In this document: in pieces, positions 7,537-12,985 of the stretch
How the letters are laid out: the number at the start of each line of letters is the position of its first letter
Numbering within the stretch: the stretch's first letter is position 1
Assembly: GCA_900554225.1 (NCBI GenBank)
Contig: USGH01000043.1
Location: forward strand, 1 to 12,985
DNA: 12,985 nucleotides
Direction of reading: 5' to 3'
Source of the DNA: an uncultured Eubacteriales bacterium
GTDB taxonomy: Bacteria > Bacillota > Clostridia > Oscillospirales > CAG-272
Notes under the pieces: generated by a model
What the model saw: only the letters and a program-made list of their open reading frames with translations
Told to the model about the DNA's origin: nothing
Databases searched by the model: none
Translations under genes and position numbers: made by a program

Positions 7537-7595
7537 AGGAATACGGCATAATCGCCTGTGACACCATGGACAGAATCGGAAAGGACAAACAAGCT

Positions 7596-8276
7596 ATGGA
7601 ATTATGGCAGAAATATCAATTACCGAAATCCTCCCGCACCAAGGAAGGCATTGAATGGAGCATGAACTACGCATACAACGCGCCGGACGACAGCTCTCCG
7701 CGTGTATTTCTCATCGGCGACTCGATCTGCTACGGCTATCAGGACGCGGTGCGGAAAAATCTGGAGGGCAGAGTCAATGTGACCTACTGGGCATCCTCCA
7801 AATGCGTGACCGACCCCATGTATCTGCGTCACCTCGATTTCTTCATGGATCAGAATAAATACGATCTCATTACCTTCAACAACGGGCTCCACTCTCTCCA
7901 TACCGATCACGCGGAGTGGGAAGCGGCATACCGCAATGTGGTCGATTATCTGCACGCAAAGGCACCGAACGCCAAAATCTCCATCACGCTCTGTACACCC
8001 TTGCAGGAAGAACCGTACAACTCCATTGCCGTCTCGCTCAACGCGTACGAGAAGAAATTGGCGGCGGAATACGGCTATCCGCTTCTCGATCTCTATACGC
8101 CGATGGATCCCCTCGACCGAAACGTCTACTGGGCGGATCTCTATCATTTCAAAGCAGAGGCGGTGGCGATCCAGGCGAGAGTGATCGCGGATCATGTGCT
8201 CGACAGACTGGAAACCGCGTCGGACAGCGTATCCCACGCTTCTACGGCAACCGGTCCTTCCGGCAGAATCGACTGA
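7596..8276 (+). CDS. SGNH/GDSL-family hydrolase
   Basis: A 226-residue protein with the SGNH hydrolase landmarks. Block I is FLIGDSICYGY with GDS at residues 41-43 (nucleophile Ser43); block III is FNNGLH (Asn95/Asn96); block V is WADLYHFK with Asp181 and His184, the usual D-x-x-H pair. These enzymes cleave acyl esters on lipids, sugars or cell-wall polymers; the substrate is unknown. There is no signal peptide or membrane segment, so it is probably cytoplasmic. ATG 7596 is preferred because AAAGGA stands 10 bases before it. An in-frame ATG at 7566 would add ten residues but has no ribosome site. The gene is 24 bases upstream of the HerA-like ATPase gene and shares its promoter. The C-terminal 20 residues are Ser/Thr-rich and probably unstructured. 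Confidence 0.88.
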   Translation: MELWQKYQLPKSSRTKEGIEWSMNYAYNAPDDSSPRVFLIGDSICYGYQDAVRKNLEGRVNVTYWASSKCVTDPMYLRHLDFFMDQNKYDLITFNNGLHSLHTDHAEWEAAYRNVVDYLHAKAPNAKISITLCTPLQEEPYNSIAVSLNAYEKKLAAEYGYPLLDLYTPMDPLDRNVYWADLYHFKAEAVAIQARVIADHVLDRLETASDSVSHASTATGPSGRID

Positions 8277-8300
8277 CAAAGGACAGAAAGGATCATCGCT

Positions 8301-9848
8301 ATGTACGATAACGGCAGGCTCTATCTCGGAATGACAGACAACGACGGCAAATCGGAACGGGTATATCTCTCGCTCTCCCATGCCAATCGGCACGGACTGA
8401 TCGCGGGCGCATCCGGTACCGGAAAAACGATTACGATGAAGGTCATGGCGGAATCGTTCTCCGCCGCCGGTGTTCCGGTCTTTCTCTGCGACGTAAAGGG
8501 GGATGTGTCCGGTATTTGCGCACCCGGAGAGGAAAGTGCCGGTATGCAGAAGCGGATCGATCGGTTTGGGATCCGGGACACGTTCCGTTATCGCGCGTAT
8601 CCTACGGTTTTTTATGATCTCTACGGCAAAAAAGGGCATCCGGTGCGCGCGACCATTTCCGATATTGGTCCCTCCCTCCTTGCACAGATTCTCGGACTGA
8701 CGGAGATTCAGGAGAGCGTATTGAACGCGGTATTCCGGATCGCGGACGATCATGACCTGACGCTGATCGATATGAAGGATCTGCGCGCGGTACTCCGCTA
8801 TGTGACCGAACATCGGACGGAATATACCGCACAGTACGGCAACATGGCCCCGCAAAGTCTCGGCGCGATCACCCGTGCGCTGCTGCCGCTGGAAAACGAC
8901 GGTGGAGATTTGTTTTTCGGCGAACCGGCACTCGATATCCACGACTGGCTCCGTACCGCGCCGGATGGACGGGGGTACGTCAATGTGCTGCACTGTACAG
9001 AGCTCATCCATTCTCCCAGGCTGTATGCGGCATTTCTTTTGTGGATGCTTGCGGAATTGTTTGAGGTGCTGCCGGAGGTGGGAGATCTCGACAAACCGCG
9101 TCTTGTGTTCTTCTTTGACGAAGCGCACACCCTTTTCACGGATGCGCCCAAGGCACTCGTGACCCGGATCGAACAGACCGTCAAGCTGATTCGCTCCAAG
9201 GGCGTCGGAATCTATTTTGTCACACAATCGCCGTCCGATATACCGGATCCGGTACTGGCGCAGCTCTCCAACCGGGTACAGCATGCGCTTCGTGCCTATA
9301 CACCGGCAGAGCAAAAGGCGGTACGCGCGGCGGCACAGTCCTTCCGGCCCAATCCGGCATTCCGCGCTGAGGACGAAATTCTGCGTCTCGGCACGGGGAT
9401 CGCGCTGACCTCTTTTCTCGACGACGACGGGATTCCGCAGATGGTCGAAAGGACGGCAATTCTCTGTCCGGAAAGCCGTATGGCACCGGCAAGCGACACA
9501 GAAATAGCAGATTGCTTACGCGCTTCCCCGGTTCTTGGCAAGTATGACCGCGCGGTGGACAATGTGAGTGCCTATGAGCTGCTTGAAAAGCAGACAAAGG
9601 AGGACGCAGAACGGGCTGCTTTGGAGGCGGAACGAGCGGCCCTGGAAGCGGAAAAGGAAAAGCTCCAAAAGGAAAAGGAGAAAGCGGAGGCTGCCGCCGC
9701 GAAAAAGGCCGAGCGTGAGGAGGAGAAAAGACGCGCGGCAAAGGAACGGCAGGCAGAACGGCGCAAGAGCAAGATCGAATCCCAGCTTATCCAGGCCGGC
9801 GGTCAGGTACTCAAACGAGGTCTTCTCGGGATTCTGAAGCGGAAATAG
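8301..9848 (+). CDS. HerA-like / DUF853-type P-loop ATPase with C-terminal coiled coil
   Basis: A 515-residue ATPase of the HerA-FtsK superfamily, resembling YjgR/DUF853 proteins. Walker A is GASGTGKT (residues 36-43), Walker B is LVFFFDEAH with Asp273-Glu274, a TQSPSDIP segment (308-315) is the sensor-like strand, and RVQHALRAYTP (325-335) holds a candidate arginine finger. Residues about 427-492 are a highly charged coiled coil with AERAALEAE repeats, and the end GGQVLKRGLLGILKRK resembles the DUF853 terminus. HerA-type ATPases form hexamers that translocate DNA or remodel complexes; the role of DUF853 members is not established. AAAGGA lies 8 bases before ATG. It is the second gene of the SGNH operon; no NurA-type nuclease, which usually accompanies true HerA, is present. 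Stop is TAG. Confidence 0.9.
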   Translation: MYDNGRLYLGMTDNDGKSERVYLSLSHANRHGLIAGASGTGKTITMKVMAESFSAAGVPVFLCDVKGDVSGICAPGEESAGMQKRIDRFGIRDTFRYRAYPTVFYDLYGKKGHPVRATISDIGPSLLAQILGLTEIQESVLNAVFRIADDHDLTLIDMKDLRAVLRYVTEHRTEYTAQYGNMAPQSLGAITRALLPLENDGGDLFFGEPALDIHDWLRTAPDGRGYVNVLHCTELIHSPRLYAAFLLWMLAELFEVLPEVGDLDKPRLVFFFDEAHTLFTDAPKALVTRIEQTVKLIRSKGVGIYFVTQSPSDIPDPVLAQLSNRVQHALRAYTPAEQKAVRAAAQSFRPNPAFRAEDEILRLGTGIALTSFLDDDGIPQMVERTAILCPESRMAPASDTEIADCLRASPVLGKYDRAVDNVSAYELLEKQTKEDAERAALEAERAALEAEKEKLQKEKEKAEAAAAKKAEREEEKRRAAKERQAERRKSKIESQLIQAGGQVLKRGLLGILKRK

Positions 9849-9855
9849 GACCATC

Positions 9856-9891
9856 GATCCGGGCAGATCACTGCTGACGCTTTTCCGGATC
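9856..9891 (+). other. Inverted repeat just after the ATPase gene
   Basis: GATCCGG (9856-9862) and CCGGATC (9885-9891) can pair around a 22-base loop. A competing pair, CTGCTG/CAGCAG (9871-9876 with 9893-9898), overlaps it. No T run follows. It may be a 3'-end stability hairpin; no coding potential is seen in 9849-10112. Confidence 0.35.
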
Positions 9892-9943
9892 ACAGCAGAG
9901 CTTCTCGTGCGAACAAAGTCCAAGAATACACAACGGTATCCCA

Positions 9944-9986
9944 AAACAGGGGAATGCTTTGCCTGGCATGGAGCGTTCCCCTGTTT
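9944..9986 (+). terminator. Probable terminator of the SGNH/ATPase operon
   Basis: AAACAGGGGAA (9944-9954) pairs perfectly with TTCCCCTGTTT (9976-9986), extended inward by three more pairs (TGC/GCG with a G-U). The sequence after it (GCTTTCTTTCC) is pyrimidine-rich but not a clean T run. Confidence 0.7.
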
Positions 9987-10066
9987 GCTTTCTTTCCATT
10001 TCCGAAAATCCAAAAAAAATCCGTATTTCTTGCCGAATCAAATCCAGTTTACGCGACTGTATAGGT

Positions 10067-10102
10067 GAACCGGTTCTATCCTATGAAGCCGGTTCGTGGA
10101 GG
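10067..10102 (+). promoter_or_regulatory. Possible operator and ribosome site before the sigma-factor gene
   Basis: A perfect 10-base palindrome GAACCGGTTC (10067-10076) is followed 19 bases on by a second CCGGTTC (10089-10095), then GGAGG (10098-10102). The GGAGG stands 10 bases before ATG 10113 and decides the start. The repeats could be a regulator site or a specialised promoter element. No convincing sigma-A promoter is visible upstream. Confidence 0.4.
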
Positions 10103-10112
10103 TATTGTTAAC

Positions 10113-11723
10113 ATGCAGCTCAAAGAGCCTGACAAAATGATGAAAGCACTGTTCGCGGCGGCCCTACGCTTGTCCGGCAGCTGGCAGGACGCGGAAGAGC
10201 TGACCTCGGAGGTACTGTTGGCAGCGGTCGCGTATCCCGGTACAGTGGAAAATCCGTCCGCGTGGCTGTACACCGTTCTGCGCCGCCGGTTTTACGATCG
10301 TCTGCGGCAAAAATACAGACACGCAGCCGTCTCGCTGGATACGGTTCCAGAACCGTCGTGGGAGCCGTTTGCAGATACTGCCGAACGCCCGGAGGAAGCG
10401 GAAATCCGCCGGGAGGTGGCGTATCTCTCCGACAGACTGCGGGAGGTAATCGTCCGCCACTATTTTTACGGAGAAAAGGTGCGCGATATTGCCGCAGAAC
10501 TGGCTTTGCCCGCGGGAAGTGTCATGCGCCGCTTATCCGAAGGGCGCGAACAGCTGCGGAAAGGATTGGAGAATATGGAATCGTACACGAAACAAAGCTA
10601 TGCACCGGAGAGACTCGATGTATCCTGCAGCGGTATCCCTGGACTGCACGAGGAGCCGTGGTCTCTTGTGGCGGATGACCTGCTGCGGCAGAACATCTGC
10701 ATTGCCGCCTACAACACGCCTGTCACACCGGTGGAGATCGCGCGGATGCTGGGAATCCCTGCCGCCTATGTGGAGGACGCCTGCGAACGGCTGTTGCGCG
10801 GAGAACTGCTGAACCGCCGTGGAAACCGGGTATACACCGATTTCGCAATCACGACGCCGGAGGAAATGCTGCATCGCGCCAAACAGACGGCACAGCTTCT
10901 TTCCCCACATTTTTCCACCTTATGGGAACCCATCGGACGGAACCTGGAGACGGCGCGCACCTTACCGGCTCTGGCAGGGCTTGCGGAAGCGGAAAGGGAA
11001 AAATGTATATTGTATGCGGCGTTTGAGATTTTATCCACCGGCGTATACCGGACACTGCACCAGCTCATTCCGTGTGAGGATGTCTTTCCACAGCGTCCGG
11101 ATGGCGGCAGTTGGATCGCACACGGTATGCGGTATGGCAGAAACACGGACAACACCGTTTTTACGGAGCTATCGCATTGGTGCTATGGCGGAAGACGGGA
11201 GGCGCAGTTTTCGGATATTCTCGGTGTACGCGCCATCCGTCTGTATGTATACGATGCGCCGCCGGAACAGAATCGGTATCAGCGCGGTCCGGTACCGGTG
11301 ACGGATGAGGAGGTTTGTATGGTAGTATACCTCCTGCACGCCGGGATTCCGCCCCAGGCCGTCGCTGCCGATCCCCTGCCCTTGCGTGCGATCCCCCATC
11401 TTGCCGACTGTGGAATCCTCCGATACGAAAACGACCGTCCTGCAGTAGCGATTCCGGTACTGTCCGGCACAGAATATTCCGTGCTTATGGAAATCTGTCA
11501 GAATGGTGCCGCAGAATTTGCGAACGTTCTGGAGACGGTGCTGTCCGATCGCCTCCCGGCACTTGCAATCCCCCTGCCCGCACATCTCACAGATCGGATC
11601 GCACCTGTCCGCCGATACGCATTTTCCCATATCCCTGTCGTTCTGCTGCGGGAAGCATATGCAAGAGGAGTATTCGCACTATCCGACGGCAATGTGCCAA
11701 TGCTGCTTGTTGTGGAAAAATAG
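10113..11723 (+). CDS. ECF-like sigma-70 factor with long C-terminal winged-helix/sensor-like extension
   Basis: A 536-residue protein. Residues 9-70 match sigma region 2 (GSWQDAEELTSEVLLAA, then ENPSAWLYTVLRRRFYDRLRQ); residues 103-152 match region 4 with its helix-turn-helix (LREVIVRHYFYGEKVRDIAAELALPAG..). ECF factors are normally about 160-200 residues, so some 380 residues are extra. The extension begins SYTKQSYAPERLDV, has a winged-helix-like part (about 186-245; TPVEIARMLGIP, RRGNRVYTDFAI) and then an uncharacterised region to the end. I recall similar long sigma factors in Clostridia, where the tail may act as the built-in control domain. No anti-sigma gene is adjacent, which fits that idea. 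ATG 10113 has GGAGG at 10 bases; GTG 10065 and ATG 10083 are in frame but lack ribosome sites. Function of the regulon is unknown. The gene stands alone and ends in a strong terminator. Confidence 0.82.
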   Translation: MQLKEPDKMMKALFAAALRLSGSWQDAEELTSEVLLAAVAYPGTVENPSAWLYTVLRRRFYDRLRQKYRHAAVSLDTVPEPSWEPFADTAERPEEAEIRREVAYLSDRLREVIVRHYFYGEKVRDIAAELALPAGSVMRRLSEGREQLRKGLENMESYTKQSYAPERLDVSCSGIPGLHEEPWSLVADDLLRQNICIAAYNTPVTPVEIARMLGIPAAYVEDACERLLRGELLNRRGNRVYTDFAITTPEEMLHRAKQTAQLLSPHFSTLWEPIGRNLETARTLPALAGLAEAEREKCILYAAFEILSTGVYRTLHQLIPCEDVFPQRPDGGSWIAHGMRYGRNTDNTVFTELSHWCYGGRREAQFSDILGVRAIRLYVYDAPPEQNRYQRGPVPVTDEEVCMVVYLLHAGIPPQAVAADPLPLRAIPHLADCGILRYENDRPAVAIPVLSGTEYSVLMEICQNGAAEFANVLETVLSDRLPALAIPLPAHLTDRIAPVRRYAFSHIPVVLLREAYARGVFALSDGNVPMLLVVEK

Positions 11724-11737
11724 AAATCCACCATCCA

Positions 11738-11781
11738 AAAATACCGCCTGTTCCGTTTTTCTGTGAAACAGGCGGTATTTT
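11738..11781. terminator. Strong bidirectional terminator between convergent genes
   Basis: A perfect 15-bp stem, AAAATACCGCCTGTT (11738-11752) with AACAGGCGGTATTTT (11767-11781), and a 14-base loop. The A and T ends supply a U tract on both strands, serving the sigma-factor gene and the minus-strand lyase gene. Confidence 0.93.
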
Positions 11782-11800
11782 GATTCCCATTGCAGATATT

Positions 11801-12673
11801 TCAGAGAAGCGGCAGGACGTGCTTTTCCAGGTAATCGTATGCCTCTTTGGTGCAGTCGGTGAACGGTCTGCGGCAGGTACCGTCGCCGATGCCCATACAC
11901 TTTAGGATCGCCTTGACACACGGAATCCCGCCGAATTTGCCAAATACGTCGATCGGTTGGTTCACGATATGCTGGATCTTTCTTGCTTCCTCGATCTTCC
12001 CCTGATGGAACAGATCGTACATCGCGAGGTACTTGTCCGCCATGTAGTTGTACGTCGAGCCGATCCCGCCGGATGCGCCTGCGATCATGCCGCAGAGAAA
12101 CATCTCGTCAAAGCCGTTGAACAGGATCTTGTCCGGGTACGCACGACGCAGCTGCTCCATCTGGTAATAATCGTTTGAGGTATGCTTGATCCCAACAAAA
12201 CGATCGTCGTCGAGAAGCTCTATAAGCTGGCCGCCGCTCATGCTCACGCCGGAGAAAAGCGGGATATTGTACGGGAAGATCGGCAGACTGACGGCGTCAC
12301 GGATGGAACGATAGTAGCCGAGGACCTCCGCAAAGCTGAACTTATAATAAAACGGTGCCACTGCGGATACTGCATCATATCCCAATTTCTCCGCATATTT
12401 TGCCAGAGACTGCGCCTCTCGCGGGTTTGTGGAGCCGCACTGGACAATCAGGTTTACCCGGTTGCCGACGATCTCCCTGGTCAGCCGCATAAGGTATCGC
12501 CGCTCCGCCTCAGACAGGAGAAATACCTCCGCGGTACTGCCGCATACATAAAAGCCGTGTACGCCTTTTTGGATATTCCACTCGATAAGTGCAGATAGTG
12601 CCTGTTCGTCAATGGCGTCTCCGCCGACAAAGGGAGTAACAAGCGCGGGATAAATGCCGGAAAAATCCTTCAT
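11801..12673 (-). CDS. nanA: N-acetylneuraminate lyase / DapA-family aldolase
   Basis: A Schiff-base class I aldolase, most likely splitting N-acetylneuraminate into N-acetylmannosamine and pyruvate in the cytoplasm. The protein has 290 residues, normal for the family. Visible residues: GSTAE at 45-49 (Ser46, Thr47; carboxylate binding), Tyr135 in YNIP, Schiff-base Lys163 in GIKHTS, NGFDE with Asp189/Glu190, and Ser206 in IGSTYN. The last set lines up with E. coli NanA Asp191, Glu192 and Ser208 at a constant offset and favours sialic-acid lyase over dihydrodipicolinate synthase. GSTAE replaces the usual GSTGE. ATG 12673 is chosen: AAAGGA lies 10 bases upstream, the TPALVTPF-like start is at the usual place, and the longer open frame to 12775 runs across the promoter. 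No other nan genes (nanE, nanK, epimerase) are in the window. A divergent MFS gene lies 226 bases away. Confidence 0.85.
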   Translation of the reverse strand: MKDFSGIYPALVTPFVGGDAIDEQALSALIEWNIQKGVHGFYVCGSTAEVFLLSEAERRYLMRLTREIVGNRVNLIVQCGSTNPREAQSLAKYAEKLGYDAVSAVAPFYYKFSFAEVLGYYRSIRDAVSLPIFPYNIPLFSGVSMSGGQLIELLDDDRFVGIKHTSNDYYQMEQLRRAYPDKILFNGFDEMFLCGMIAGASGGIGSTYNYMADKYLAMYDLFHQGKIEEARKIQHIVNQPIDVFGKFGGIPCVKAILKCMGIGDGTCRRPFTDCTKEAYDYLEKHVLPLL

Positions 12674-12721
12674 ATGCCATGTTTCCTTTCGTTTTATATC
12701 TGTAGACGGAGTCCCATCCAC

Positions 12722-12750
12722 AGTATACCATAAATACACTCGAAAGTCCA
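12722..12750 (-). promoter_or_regulatory. Promoter of the lyase gene
   Basis: On the minus strand: -35 TGGACT (12745-12750), a 17-base spacer, -10 TATACT (12722-12727), with TGG just before it (extended -10). The expected start is near 12715, giving a leader of about 40 bases. Confidence 0.7.
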
Positions 12751-12832
12751 CACCCATCTGCCCGTTTTCTGCCAAATTTCACAGCACTGCCATCTTTTTC
12801 CCAGATCTTAAGAATTGCTGACGAAATTCCAC

Positions 12833-12861
12833 TTGCACGCCACGCGCTTCTGTGGTACAAT
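12833..12861 (+). promoter_or_regulatory. Promoter of the MFS transporter gene
   Basis: -35 TTGCAC (12833-12838), a 17-base spacer, -10 TACAAT (12856-12861), with TGG just before it. It is divergent from the lyase promoter. The DNA between the two promoters contains a small palindrome, TCTTAAGA, near 12807-12814, of unknown meaning. Confidence 0.75.
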
Positions 12862-12899
12862 AAGGTGATTATACAATAGGGAGGATAATACTGCACACG

Positions 12900-12985
12900 A
12901 TGAAATTGAAGCTGAACAACAAACGCACCCTCTTTGTCGGATTTGCGTTTTTTCTCATCTGCGCGGTCTGGCAGGCGTATGATGC
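12900..12985 (+). CDS. MFS transporter, N-terminal fragment (3' end outside window)
   Basis: Only 28 codons are visible. They read MKLKLNNKRTLFVGF and on into a hydrophobic helix ending WQAYD. A short basic N-terminus, KRT, FVGFAFF, and W-Q-x-Y-D resemble the start of Clostridial MFS transporters annotated as SLC45-like sugar carriers. The first membrane helix runs from about residue 10. ATG 12900 stands 15 bases after GGGAGG (12879-12884), which is long. An in-frame CTG at 12891 would sit 6 bases after it, so the true start may be three codons upstream. Divergent pairing with the lyase hints at transport of a sugar acid or related sugar; this is inference from position alone. Confidence 0.6.
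   Translation, partial: MKLKLNNKRTLFVGFAFFLICAVWQAYD

Noticed and set aside
7620..9314. Open frame of 564 codons on the minus strand
   Set aside because: It is antisense to the SGNH hydrolase and HerA-like ATPase, both with catalytic motifs. It crosses two genes and has no domain of its own.
10065..10112. Upstream GTG (10065) or ATG (10083) start for the sigma factor
   Set aside because: Neither has a ribosome site; GGAGG points to ATG 10113, where the sigma domain begins as usual.
12674..12775. Longer N-terminus for the lyase starting at 12775
   Set aside because: The extra residues have no family match, run across the -10/-35 promoter elements, and ATG 12673 has a good ribosome site and the usual family start.
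1..12985. Mobile element, prophage or CRISPR content
   Set aside because: I found no transposase or integrase motifs, no regularly spaced direct repeats, and no terminal inverted repeats with target duplications on reading both strands.

Overview
The window looks like a chromosomal piece from a low-to-mid GC Gram-positive bacterium, most likely a member of the Clostridia (Bacillota) of the kind common in gut metagenomes. The reasons are the strong AGGAGG-type ribosome binding sites, a lipobox lipoprotein, a YdjI-like SPFH gene operon, an ECF sigma factor with a long C-terminal extension, and the N-terminus of an MFS transporter of a type I associate with Clostridia. The genus cannot be read from the sequence. 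I see no insertion sequence, phage gene, CRISPR array, tRNA or rRNA.

Layout. (1) 1-1307, plus strand: the C-terminal half of peptide release factor 2 (prfB, cut by the window edge), coupled by stop/start overlap to a SpoU/TrmH-type RNA 2'-O-methyltransferase. A bidirectional terminator follows (1325-1358). (2) 1376-3751, minus strand: a 791-residue lipoprotein with an N-terminal repeat/propeller-like half and a C-terminal solute-binding-protein-like half, with no ABC permease nearby. (3) 3931-7330, minus strand: a three-gene operon of an SPFH protein with three C-terminal zinc ribbons, a membrane protein with two zinc ribbons, and a TPM-domain membrane protein. The SPFH gene is interrupted by one in-frame TAG at 7010-7012. 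(4) 7596-9848, plus strand: an SGNH/GDSL hydrolase and a HerA/DUF853-type ATPase, 24 nt apart, driven by a near-consensus extended -10 promoter that faces the SPFH operon promoter. (5) 10113-11723, plus strand: an ECF-like sigma factor with a winged-helix and a long C-terminal region, no anti-sigma gene beside it, and a strong bidirectional terminator after it. (6) 11801-12673, minus strand: an N-acetylneuraminate lyase/DapA-family aldolase with the sialic-acid-lyase residues in place. (7) 12900 to the window end, plus strand: the first 28 codons of an MFS transporter, divergent from the lyase.

How they may work together. The SPFH/zinc-ribbon/TPM set resembles the B. subtilis ydjG-ydjH-ydjI genes that accompany pspA in an envelope-stress operon, here without pspA in view; an envelope role is therefore inferred. 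The lyase and the divergent transporter may form a small sugar-acid uptake and catabolism unit. The SGNH-ATPase pair and the sigma factor with its sensor-like extension are the least explained parts. No intergenic stretch exceeds 300 bases; the longest (7331-7595 and 9849-10112) hold promoters, hairpins and possible operators, described below. The window does not show an unmistakably new system. The best leads are the TAG-split SPFH gene in an otherwise intact operon, the SGNH/HerA-like pair, and the long-tailed sigma factor.
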